Source of the DNA: Candidatus Cloacimonadota bacterium
Lineage (GTDB): Bacteria; Cloacimonadota; Cloacimonadia; Cloacimonadales; Cloacimonadaceae
Reading direction: 5' to 3'
DNA length: 13,883 nt
Assembly (NCBI GenBank): GCA_027318525.1
Contig: DAHVPA010000026.1
Location: forward strand, 1-13,883
In this document: positions 1 through 6,170 of the stretch, piece by piece
How the letters are laid out: every line of letters begins with the position of its first letter
Position numbering within the stretch: position 1 is the stretch's first letter
Notes under the pieces: model-generated
What the model saw: the letters and a program-made list of their open reading frames with translations, nothing else
Database searches by the model: none
What the model was told of the DNA's origin: nothing
Translations under genes and position numbers: made by a program

Positions 1-2
1 AT

Positions 3-98
3 GGCAAAAGCATCGTCCACCCAAACGCACAGCAGCGCCAACAGGTGGTGGATAAAAACGTGCGCGCCCTGACAGCCGTCCTCCTCTCCATCCGCTGA
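3..98 (+). CDS. 3' end of an unrecognised gene (partial, C-terminal 31 residues)
   Basis: The frame starting at base 3 is open from the window edge to a TGA at 96-98 and gives a 31-residue tail with mixed, protein-like composition; it includes HPNAQQRQQVVDKNVRALTA and ends VLLSIR. It looks like an amphipathic C-terminal helix. The competing frame that starts with ATG at base 1 stops after 24 codons and has a less protein-like composition. I do not recognise the family. The gene lies upstream of about 460 non-coding bases and a new promoter, so it is probably not part of the pilus operon. The reading rests only on frame openness and composition. Confidence 0.4.
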   Translation, partial: GKSIVHPNAQQRQQVVDKNVRALTAVLLSIR

Positions 99-178
99 GA
101 GCAACCTTTCTGCAGCTAATCAAGCCTTTACCTGCCCATTATCAATCCTTTCAGAACCTATTACCTTCCATAAATGCT

Positions 179-219
179 GCGAGGGGTTATCGAGGGCTAA
201 CCCCACGAAGACCCCTCGT
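179..219. repeat. GC-rich inverted-repeat cluster with alternative stems
   Basis: CGAGGGGT (180-187) is the exact reverse complement of ACCCCTCG (211-218). Inside it, GGGGTTA (183-189) is also the exact reverse complement of TAACCCC (198-204), and CGAGGG (191-196) pairs with CCCTCG (213-218). At least three stems therefore compete for the same bases. No T-run follows, so it is not a standard intrinsic terminator. It could be a fold in the 3' UTR of the upstream gene, a repetitive extragenic element, or a DNA-level site. Confidence 0.5.
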
Positions 220-314
220 TGATCCCTCCAAGCAAAAGAGAAAAAGCAGCACTTGAGGGCAGAAAATCGGGATTTTGAGAAAAAAAAACATCCAGATGAT
301 TAGTTAGAGCTGCA

Positions 315-325
315 AATGTGACATT
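315..325. promoter_or_regulatory. Candidate activator site upstream of the pilin 1 promoter
   Basis: AATGTGACATT is a perfect palindrome around one central base and lies about 152 bp upstream of the -24 element, a normal distance for a sigma-54 enhancer. It overlaps GCAAATGT (312-319), an 8-mer that recurs at 1167-1174 upstream of the pilin 2 promoter at a similar distance (166 versus 156 bp from the -24 GG). One shared 8-mer between two regions of this size is not statistically striking, so this is a weak candidate. Confidence 0.25.
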
Positions 326-476
326 CCCGTCAGTAAAACCACCCAAATCTGATGTAAAAATACAACATCGGGGTGAAATCCGGGATGGAAGAGGATTTTA
401 CTAACGATTTTGTAAAGTCATTCATATCATACAATAAACCTGATAAAATGTCAGTCAAAAAATGGATTGGCACAAT

Positions 477-492
477 TGGCACGGCTATTGCG
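477..492 (+). promoter_or_regulatory. Sigma-54 (RpoN) promoter of pilin 1
   Basis: TGGCACGGCTATTGCG matches the sigma-54 consensus TGGCACG-N4-TTGC at every fixed position, with GG (478-479) and GC (490-491) separated by the required ten bases. Transcription would start near base 503 and leave a leader of roughly 55 nt before the pilin 1 ATG. Pilin genes in several well-studied bacteria are known to be RpoN-dependent, commonly through the PilS/PilR two-component system. No such activator gene lies in this window. An upstream copy of ATTGGCAC (466-473) duplicates the -24 half but has no -12 partner. Confidence 0.88.
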
Positions 493-558
493 TTATACCC
501 TTTCAGAAATTCGCATAGGGTGCAAACCTAATAAAGAAAAAAAAAGGAGACCTTTACT

Positions 559-1014
559 ATGGGAACCCAACAAATTCTGCTTATCGTACTGAGCGTAATC
601 ATCGTCGGCGTCGCTATCGCCGTCGGTATCACCATGTTTAACAACCAGGCTTACAATGCCAACCAGCAGGCAGTTGCTGCCGAGCTGCAGAACTATGGCG
701 CAGACGTAATCAAATATTGGAAGACCCCCATCAGCCAGGGCGGTGCCGGTCAGGATGCTGCTGAAGCTACAGAAGCCAAGATTGCCACATTCATCGGCTT
801 CGATCCGACCAACTCCGGTGCTGATGACTCAACCAGAACTGAAAACGGTATCTATCGCGTATCCGGTTATGATTCTGGTGCCCTGTCCGTTACTCTTGAA
901 GGTATCGGCAACAACAACCGCGGCGGCAAATATCCCATGGTTACAACTGAAGTCCTGCTTACCGGTGACATCATCAGATCTACCGTTTCCACTTCCGAAA
1001 CGTTCTCATTCTAA
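559..1014 (+). CDS. Major pilin-like protein (pilin 1)
   Basis: This 151-residue protein has a very hydrophobic N-terminal helix (about residues 4-26, starting MGTQQILLIV) followed by a helical stretch and a soluble, Gly/Thr/Ser-rich C-terminal domain, the architecture of a type IV pilin. It is clearly paralogous to the next gene: both share MGTQQ, AVGIT, NQAYN, a YWK segment, GGAG, IGF and a GGK-P-VT motif. Oddly, there is no canonical class III signal peptide and no Glu at mature position 5. If cleavage follows the Gly as in other prepilins, the leader would be only two residues (MG). The start is fixed by AAGGAG nine bases upstream. It has its own sigma-54 promoter and terminator, which suggests abundant, separately controlled production of the main fibre subunit. 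It could instead be a structural pseudopilin, but the pilus context favours a pilin. Confidence 0.82.
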   Translation: MGTQQILLIVLSVIIVGVAIAVGITMFNNQAYNANQQAVAAELQNYGADVIKYWKTPISQGGAGQDAAEATEAKIATFIGFDPTNSGADDSTRTENGIYRVSGYDSGALSVTLEGIGNNNRGGKYPMVTTEVLLTGDIIRSTVSTSETFSF

Positions 1015-1034
1015 TATCAACTTGTCAATGCTTT

Positions 1035-1060
1035 AGGGGAGACTCCTGTCTCCCCTTTTT
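1035..1060 (+). terminator. Intrinsic terminator of pilin 1
   Basis: AGGGGAGA (1035-1042) pairs perfectly with TCTCCCCT (1049-1056) across a six-base loop, and a T-run (1056-1060) follows directly. It lies 20 bases after the pilin 1 stop codon. An eight-base-pair GC-rich stem plus U-tract is a standard Rho-independent terminator and should uncouple pilin 1 from the downstream genes. Confidence 0.93.
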
Positions 1061-1171
1061 CGTATTTAATATATAAGTTACCAGCCGGTTCCGGTATAAA
1101 CCAGTCTGAATTCTCGAATCGCGGGAACCTGGATTTTCACTGACGGACTAACTCCGCTGAACAGAAGCAAA

Positions 1172-1181
1172 TGTCAGGACA
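1172..1181. promoter_or_regulatory. Small TGTC/GACA palindrome upstream of the pilin 2 promoter
   Basis: TGTCAGGACA has perfect 4-bp arms (TGTC/GACA) around AG. It lies about 140 bp upstream of the -24 element and overlaps the GCAAATGT octamer (1167-1174) shared with the pilin 1 region. TGTC-containing repeats are known in PilR sites of some bacteria, so this is a plausible but unproven activator site. Confidence 0.25.
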
Positions 1182-1183
1182 AA

Positions 1184-1226
1184 CATGCCACAAAGCAGTG
1201 GTAGAAATACCACAGTAAAAGGCATG
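1184..1226. promoter_or_regulatory. Nested dyad upstream of the pilin 2 promoter
   Basis: An inner perfect hairpin GTGGTA-GAAA-TACCAC (1198-1213, GNRA-type tetraloop) is framed by an outer inverted repeat CATGCC (1184-1189) and GGCATG (1221-1226), separated from the inner stem by 8 and 7 unpaired bases. It is centred about 118 bp upstream of the -24 element. That position suits an enhancer-binding-protein site, although it could also fold as RNA if transcription from upstream passes the terminator. The pairings are directly visible; the role is inferred. Confidence 0.45.
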
Positions 1227-1321
1227 ACAAAACAAAAGACATGACTTCGGGAAGCTGCAGAAATCTCTTAAATCAATATTGGACAGCGTGTTAGACGGGT
1301 GAAACAAGCTCGGAAAGAGTT

Positions 1322-1337
1322 TGGAATGCTTATTGCG
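1322..1337 (+). promoter_or_regulatory. Sigma-54-type promoter of pilin 2
   Basis: TGGAATGCTTATTGCG keeps the invariant GG (1323-1324) and GC (1335-1336) at ten-base spacing and has the same -12 region (TATTGCGT) as the pilin 1 promoter. The -24 half departs from consensus at the two bases after GG and at the following C. Transcription would start near 1348, about 70 nt before the pilin 2 ATG. Having the same promoter class before two paralogous genes makes a chance match unlikely. The weaker -24 element predicts lower output than pilin 1. Confidence 0.75.
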
Positions 1338-1417
1338 TAAGGTATATATAATAAGTGTTTTGTCACATACTACGGTATCTTAAGCATCTACAGGCATGAA
1401 CTAAGAAGGAGTAAAGT

Positions 1418-1849
1418 ATGGGAACACAACAAATGCTGCTCATAGCGCTTGTCATGATCATAGTCGGCATCTCTGTCGCAGTCGGAATCACCTTGTTCCA
1501 AAACCAAGCCTATAATACCAACCGCGATGCCCTGGTCTCCGAACTCATCACCTACCGTCCGGCTGTGGTCCGTTATTGGAAAGTATCCAAGCTATTGGGC
1601 GGAGCAGGTGGAGATATAACCAATGTTACCCAGGAACGGGTAGCCAATTACATCGGGTTTACCGGAGCCAATTACAGTCTGGTCAGTGATAATGGGGAAT
1701 TCCGGGTAACGAGCGTTGTCGGCAGAATAGTAACCATCAAAGGTCTGGGTGCCGAGACAAAGGGTGGCAAACATCCTCTGGTAACGGCTACCATCAACAT
1801 AGAGACCGGCGTAATCAGAACCGATATCGGCAATGCTGCCGGTTGGTAA
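1418..1849 (+). CDS. Pilin-like protein (pilin 2), paralogue of pilin 1
   Basis: This 143-residue protein has the same plan as pilin 1: a hydrophobic N-terminal helix starting MGTQQMLLIALV (to about residue 26), an amphipathic continuation, and a soluble domain with GGAG, IGF and GGKHPLVT in matching order. By eye roughly 40% of residues are shared. It also lacks a canonical prepilin leader and the mature Glu5. AAGGAG six bases upstream fixes the start. It has its own sigma-54-type promoter but no visible terminator, so transcripts may continue into the platform gene 80 bases downstream. It could be an alternative major pilin, a minor pilin built into the same fibre, or a pseudopilin; the sequence does not decide. 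Confidence 0.8.
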   Translation: MGTQQMLLIALVMIIVGISVAVGITLFQNQAYNTNRDALVSELITYRPAVVRYWKVSKLLGGAGGDITNVTQERVANYIGFTGANYSLVSDNGEFRVTSVVGRIVTIKGLGAETKGGKHPLVTATINIETGVIRTDIGNAAGW

Positions 1850-1929
1850 GCATGTCCTCCTACAAAGAAATATTTCGAAAAACCAAAAAAGTTGTTGACT
1901 AAAAATGAGCAAATAGGCAAAATAGGATT

Positions 1930-3267
1930 ATGATAAAAGAAGTAAGATTCAAGGGTACCAATCTGCAAGGCAAGCTTGTATCCGGCACTTTCACCGTAGG
2001 CTCCCGCAAAGAAGTCAAAGATTACGTCTCCAAGCTCACCCAAAGGCATCAAATCCGGGTCATTTCCGTCGAATACAAAAAAGATTTTAATTATAAGGTC
2101 AAGATGCCGATGGGCAAAGCCTTTACAGGCAGACAATCAGCTTATTCGAAGGATGAGGTTGCCCAAGCTTTGCGCCGCATGGGTTATAATGATTTTCAGA
2201 TAGTCCCCGTCCTCTTGGACCTGAAGATAAAACCCAGTGCTCAGGATGTGATGATGTTCATCAAACTGAGCACCAATATGCTCAAAGACAAAATGAGTTT
2301 TGGCAAAATCCTTTCCATGCTGGCAGAAGAACAACCCAACCGGATGATGCGCGAAGCCCTGATCCAGATTGAAAACCAGCTCAAACAAGGCGTCGAAGGC
2401 AGAGAAGTTTTTATGCGCTTTACCGATATCTTTGGGCGGTTCCCTGCGTTCATGCTGGGTCTGGCAACCCGAAGCGGTAACATGACAGAGATTTTTGAAG
2501 CCACCAATAAATTCATCGAACGCGATATGGAAATCCGCAAGAACATCAAGAAAACACTCATTTCGCCGATGTTCGCCATCGTTGCTACAATAGCTGCCAC
2601 AATTTATTACGTAGTGGATATCTTCCCGGCTACAGCAGAACTATTTATCAAGTATAAAATGCCGTTGCCGCCATTGACCAAAGGAACCCTTCAAGCCAGC
2701 GACTGGCTGGGCAACTATTGGTATGTTCTGTTGCTTTTGTTTGCGATTCCCGCCATTATCATCTGGCGTTGGTGGTCCACCCCCAAGGGAAGGGTTTGGA
2801 AAGACAAACACATGATACAGATGCCGATTATCGGAACGCTTATTCACAAATCCAGCATTGAAATCTTTTTCCGCGTATTCGGCACCATCTATTCCGGTGC
2901 CGGAGATAATATCGAGACGATAAAAACAGCCGCGGAAGCCTGCCGCAATGCCTATATGGAAAAGCAGGTCAAAAGCATCACCATCCCCCTGATGCTCAAA
3001 GAAGGGGAAGGCTTTGTGCCGGCTATGGAAGCCTCGGGAGTATTTACCAAAACAGCTCTGACCAGGTTGAAGACAGGTTCTGAAACAGGTAACATCCTTC
3101 AGGCAGCGCAGCAAATCGCCACCTATTACGAAGCCGAGACCACCTATAAAATGAATGCCATGGTTGAATATATCCAATCGATTGTAGGTATCTTTATAGC
3201 AATAGCAATCACATTCCTGACTGTCGTGTCAGCTGAAATTGCCACAGTATCACCTCCAACCACATAA
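1930..3267 (+). CDS. pilC: Type IV pilus inner-membrane platform protein, PilC/GspF family
   Basis: At 445 residues it is slightly longer than typical PilC (about 400). The N-terminal about 100 residues contain the family's opening beta segment (MIKEVRFKGTNLQGK) and a linker. Two copies of the helical GspF domain follow (about 104-230 and 303-435). The first contains features such as FPAFMLGLATRSGNMTEIFE, the second TALTRLKTGSETGNILQAAQ. Three membrane helices are visible near 211-230, 263-280 and 415-435. Known role: the platform that couples ATPase motion to pilin extraction from the inner membrane. The ribosome binding site is weak, with an AGGA only two bases from the ATG, so translation may depend on coupling. 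The next gene starts 12 bases after the stop. Confidence 0.93.
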   Translation: MIKEVRFKGTNLQGKLVSGTFTVGSRKEVKDYVSKLTQRHQIRVISVEYKKDFNYKVKMPMGKAFTGRQSAYSKDEVAQALRRMGYNDFQIVPVLLDLKIKPSAQDVMMFIKLSTNMLKDKMSFGKILSMLAEEQPNRMMREALIQIENQLKQGVEGREVFMRFTDIFGRFPAFMLGLATRSGNMTEIFEATNKFIERDMEIRKNIKKTLISPMFAIVATIAATIYYVVDIFPATAELFIKYKMPLPPLTKGTLQASDWLGNYWYVLLLLFAIPAIIIWRWWSTPKGRVWKDKHMIQMPIIGTLIHKSSIEIFFRVFGTIYSGAGDNIETIKTAAEACRNAYMEKQVKSITIPLMLKEGEGFVPAMEASGVFTKTALTRLKTGSETGNILQAAQQIATYYEAETTYKMNAMVEYIQSIVGIFIAIAITFLTVVSAEIATVSPPTT

Positions 3268-3279
3268 GGAAAGAAAGTT

Positions 3280-5061
3280 ATGCCAGCATTGACCAAATTC
3301 GGACTTTTTTTAACAGAGAAGGGATACCTTCCCAAAGATTTTGTCGAACGTGTCAATGTGCGCCTGCATGAATTTGGCGATATCTCACCCAGTGCCATGG
3401 CAAGGCTTTTGGTCAATGAATACAAAGTAGCTCATGACACAGTCTATGAAGCGCTTTCCAAGCTTTATGCCTTTGCCATTCTTGAAATCGACCCCGAAGG
3501 GCTGGATGCTGCCGAGATTGGCCAAACCAAAGATATCCTGAGCAAATTCCCGGACGATTTTAAGAAGAAGCTTTTCTTTCACAAGATATTCCCCTACAAG
3601 GTGCAAAATGGTTCACGCGAAGCGCTGATGGTGCTGGCAGCTGACCCCACAGATAAGATATTGCACGAGATCCCTCAGCAGACTCCCTACCGAAGATACG
3701 AAGTCTTCTGGAGTAAGCTGAAAACCATTGAGGACCTGATTCAGAAGATATCCCCGCAGAAAAACGAATTCCTCCAGCTCCTGGAAGAAGCAGGCGATGT
3801 TATCACCGATCTGGACTCAACAGCAGAAGCGGAAATCAACGAACAAGCGCTGGAAGAAGAAATCAATAAGAGCCTGCTGGTCAACCTGTTTGAAGGTGCG
3901 TTGGTAGAAGCAGTGCGCAAGGATGCCAGCGATATTCACATCATTCCTGCCAACAAAAACACTGTTGATACTTATTTTCGCATAGATGGCAAGCTCTCGC
4001 TCTGGCACAGGCAGGAAAACACTGCTCCCGAAGCCCTGGCTGCCGTCGTCAAAGACCGCAGCATCGGAGTAGACAGATTTGAACGTGATACAGCCCAGGA
4101 CGGATTTGCCCAACGACTAATCGACGAGCATCTGATAAGGTTCAGGGTGTCTATCCTGCCCATAGTGTCTGCCGAATATGAAAGAAGGTTTGAAAGTATT
4201 GCCGTCCGCGTGATTGATGACAGAAAAGTTATTGCCGATTTTAGAAAACTGGGCTTCCAGCAACAGGCGGAACGTGAGTTTCTCAAATCCATCAATACTT
4301 CCAAAGGCATCGTGATAGTAACCGGACCCACCGGCAGCGGTAAGAGCACCACCCTTATGGCAGCATTGCATCAGATTATCAAACCTGAAATCAATGTCCT
4401 CACCTGCGAAGACCCGGTGGAATATGTGATTCGTGGTGCCAGGCAGCTCAAGATATCGCACAAAATGTCATTTGACCAAGCTATCAGAAGCATCCTGAGG
4501 CACGACCCCGATGTGGTGATGGTGGGTGAGATAAGAGATAAGATTACGGCTGACATCGCCGTCAAACTCTCCAATACGGGTCATTTAACCTTTTCCACCC
4601 TGCACACAAATGACGCCCCAAGCGCAATCACAAGACTTTACAAGATGGGAATCGAGCCGTTTCTGCTGGCATATTCAATCAATATCATCATAGCTCAGCG
4701 TTTGGTGCGCAAGCTATGCGACAATTGCAAAAGACCTTTGATGAAGGAACACTGGAAAGCAGCCATGGAACTTGGCTTGCAGGAAGAAGAACTGGCAGCC
4801 GGCAAAATCTATGAGCCGGTGGGTTGTCCCAAATGCATAGCCGGTTACAAGGGTCGTATCAACATAGCGGAAGCATTGTATTTTTACCCGGAAATCAGAG
4901 CGGAAATCGTGTCCTCCAGCTCTGATATTAACGAAGAAAGGTTAAGGGCAATCGCAGAAAAACATGGAATGCTCTCCATGCGAGACTCCGGCATAGAGAG
5001 AATCCGGGAAGGGCTAACCAGTTTGGAAGAAGTGGCTTATGCAACTTCCGAGGAGGAATAA
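3280..5061 (+). CDS. pilB: Type IV pilus extension ATPase, PilB/GspE family
   Basis: This 593-residue secretion ATPase is close to the usual PilB length. Residues about 1-190 form an N-terminal regulatory region with helical segments, and the catalytic half follows. All family motifs are intact: Walker A GPTGSGKST (349-357), Asp box TCEDPVEY (375-382), Walker B HDPDVVMVGEIRD (408-420), His box GHLTFSTLHT (434-443) and a zinc-binding tetracysteine C480/C483/C516/C519 that marks PilB/GspE rather than PilT. Known role: a cytoplasmic hexamer that drives pilus polymerisation through PilC. AAGGA overlaps the pilC stop codon and lies nine bases before the start, so the two genes are co-transcribed. 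Nothing is missing or degenerate. Confidence 0.97.
   Translation: MPALTKFGLFLTEKGYLPKDFVERVNVRLHEFGDISPSAMARLLVNEYKVAHDTVYEALSKLYAFAILEIDPEGLDAAEIGQTKDILSKFPDDFKKKLFFHKIFPYKVQNGSREALMVLAADPTDKILHEIPQQTPYRRYEVFWSKLKTIEDLIQKISPQKNEFLQLLEEAGDVITDLDSTAEAEINEQALEEEINKSLLVNLFEGALVEAVRKDASDIHIIPANKNTVDTYFRIDGKLSLWHRQENTAPEALAAVVKDRSIGVDRFERDTAQDGFAQRLIDEHLIRFRVSILPIVSAEYERRFESIAVRVIDDRKVIADFRKLGFQQQAEREFLKSINTSKGIVIVTGPTGSGKSTTLMAALHQIIKPEINVLTCEDPVEYVIRGARQLKISHKMSFDQAIRSILRHDPDVVMVGEIRDKITADIAVKLSNTGHLTFSTLHTNDAPSAITRLYKMGIEPFLLAYSINIIIAQRLVRKLCDNCKRPLMKEHWKAAMELGLQEEELAAGKIYEPVGCPKCIAGYKGRINIAEALYFYPEIRAEIVSSSSDINEERLRAIAEKHGMLSMRDSGIERIREGLTSLEEVAYATSEEE
5051..5056 (+). promoter_or_regulatory. 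Ribosome binding site deciding a GTG start
   Basis: A perfect AGGAGG inside the last codons of the PilB gene lies five bases before GTG 5062. The in-frame ATG at 5071 would be 14 bases away, which is too far, so GTG is the better start for the next gene. Confidence 0.7.
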
Positions 5062-5556
5062 GTGAATTTTATGGAAATGGTCCTTGCCCTGATGGCAATC
5101 ATATTTTTTACCTCAGTGTCGCTGGTTTATAACCGCAGCATGTGGAACCAGGCAGAGTCACTGGATAATGTGGCAAAGATAATCCAGGCAACCCATCTGG
5201 CACACAGTAAGCTGGACCAGATCGATGCACAATTGCTGAGCCAACAAGTTGCTTTTGCCCAAAGACAACCCGGCAATATTCCTCCAACTGTTCAACAGAG
5301 ATACAACCCATCTTTGCCCGGAACAGATGTAGTGACCAACCATCTTGATTATTCCGGTTATACCTTCAATCTATACTACGATTTTGATTACTGTGACTCG
5401 ACGGGGTCTATCCTGGGCGTATCGCAAACGTATGCAGACAGTGTGCATTATAAATTCTTCAAAATGACGGTGACGGTTGCCAGCACACCCGGCATGAGTC
5501 ACCCGGTTTCCGTATCAAGAGTCTATACCAAAACCAATTTTTACCTTGATTATTGA
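5062..5556 (+). CDS. Minor pilin / pseudopilin-like protein A
   Basis: This 164-residue protein has one N-terminal hydrophobic helix (about residues 5-23, MNFMEMVLALMAIIFFTS), then an amphipathic helix (NQAESLDNVAKIIQATHLAH) and a soluble C-terminal domain with Tyr/Asp-rich beta-like stretches (YTFNLYYDFDYCDS). This is the pilin lollipop plan. The canonical G/FxxxE cleavage motif is absent; an FMEMVLAL stretch is only vaguely reminiscent. The GTG start directly follows the PilB stop. It is first of three consecutive proteins with hydrophobic N-termini, an arrangement that recalls the minor pilin or GspI-J-K clusters. No specific homologue is recognised, and assignment rests on topology and context. 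Confidence 0.62.
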   Translation: MNFMEMVLALMAIIFFTSVSLVYNRSMWNQAESLDNVAKIIQATHLAHSKLDQIDAQLLSQQVAFAQRQPGNIPPTVQQRYNPSLPGTDVVTNHLDYSGYTFNLYYDFDYCDSTGSILGVSQTYADSVHYKFFKMTVTVASTPGMSHPVSVSRVYTKTNFYLDY

Positions 5557-5558
5557 TT

Positions 5559-6155
5559 ATGACTGTAATAATTGATTTACTCGGTGCTCTGATGGTGGCA
5601 ACGCTGCTGATGCTGATGGTGATTACATTTCAGCTTCAGTTCCGTGACACGGCAGACCGCACCATTTTCGCCGCCCAGATGATGTCCCACGAGCAAAGAG
5701 CCTGTAAAGAGCTGAACAACATCATTGCTCTGGTGGGAGTGAATTATCCCATTGACTCGCTGGTGGTAATCCAGGCGGATAGCACCAGGCTGCAATTCCG
5801 AACCTTTTGGGATTATCAGGGCAATATGATGACCAATACAGCCAATACACTCAGTCTGACCTTAAGCAACAGCACAACCGATGTCGGCAGAGAGCTTGAC
5901 ATCCTGCAAAGCGCATCTCCGGTTTATGACCTGGGTTCCATCCTTTGGCTGGAAGAACTCAGATTCAGATACTATGATATAAACGACAGTTTAATGGGTA
6001 GTGTGGTTACGGGCAGTGACCTGGGCAGAATCTACTTCATTGACGTAAATATGACTTTCAAGCGGGATCCTCCCGATATCACGACGACCCCCTTAAGAGT
6101 CAAGGTGCAACAGCGTTGCTACCTGATGAACCGTTATCTAAGGCATTCACCCTGA
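5559..6155 (+). CDS. Minor pilin / pseudopilin-like protein B
   Basis: About 199 residues when read from ATG 5559; an in-frame TTG at 5553, overlapping the previous stop, would add two residues. I prefer the ATG because it lies two bases after the upstream stop and suits translational coupling; neither start has a ribosome binding site. The N-terminus is a hydrophobic helix (MTVIIDLLGALMVATLLMLM), followed by an Arg/Asp/Gln-rich helix and a beta-rich domain ending near RYLRHSP. The part after the helix (MMSHEQRACKELNNIIALVG, then LRFRYYD) faintly resembles the GspJ/PilW type of minor pilin, but this is a weak impression. No canonical prepilin motif is visible. Confidence 0.6.
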   Translation: MTVIIDLLGALMVATLLMLMVITFQLQFRDTADRTIFAAQMMSHEQRACKELNNIIALVGVNYPIDSLVVIQADSTRLQFRTFWDYQGNMMTNTANTLSLTLSNSTTDVGRELDILQSASPVYDLGSILWLEELRFRYYDINDSLMGSVVTGSDLGRIYFIDVNMTFKRDPPDITTTPLRVKVQQRCYLMNRYLRHSP

Positions 6156-6170
6156 TACCAGGAGGAAGTT

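Larger units (their letters stand above)
99..558. other. Intergenic region upstream of pilin 1
   Basis: These 460 bases show no credible ORF on either strand. From left to right they hold a GC-rich block with several mutually exclusive stems (179-219), an A-rich run near 281-289, the short palindrome AATGTGACATT (315-325), a small AT-rich hairpin TGTA-AAAA-TACA (353-364), a direct repeat ATTGGCAC (466-473 and 475-482), the sigma-54 promoter at 477-492, and an AAGGAG ribosome binding site at 544-549. The size and layout fit an enhancer-dependent promoter region with activator sites upstream. Confidence 0.7.
1015..1417. other. Intergenic region between the two pilin genes
   Basis: These 403 bases contain the pilin 1 terminator (1035-1060), a nested dyad (1184-1226), a small palindrome TGTCAGGACA (1172-1181), a direct repeat CATGAC (1223-1228 and 1240-1245), a sigma-54-type promoter (1322-1337) and an AAGGAG ribosome binding site (1406-1411) six bases before the pilin 2 ATG. 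No convincing ORF is present; short frames such as the one starting at 1185 lack a ribosome binding site. Confidence 0.7.

Noticed and set aside
1..72. ATG-started 23-residue frame at the window edge
   Set aside because: Its composition is not protein-like, it has no visible ribosome binding site, and the frame from base 3 gives a more convincing C-terminal tail.
430..435. TACAAT as a possible -10 element upstream of pilin 1
   Set aside because: No -35-like hexamer lies at 16-18 bases spacing, and the perfect sigma-54 promoter 40 bases downstream explains transcription better.
1867..1876. GAAATATTTC palindrome after pilin 2
   Set aside because: It is a short AT-rich palindrome without a loop or T-run; it cannot act as a terminator and is expected by chance.
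1895..1923. TTGACT-N17-CAAAAT resembling a sigma-70 promoter before pilC
   Set aside because: The -10 match is poor (4 of 6) and the transcript would start almost at the ATG, leaving no room for a ribosome binding site. The region is AT-rich and such matches arise by chance.
2641..3177. Antisense open frame (178 codons) opposite pilC
   Set aside because: It is a shadow of a conserved GspF-family coding region, with Gly/Phe/His-rich composition typical of antisense reading.
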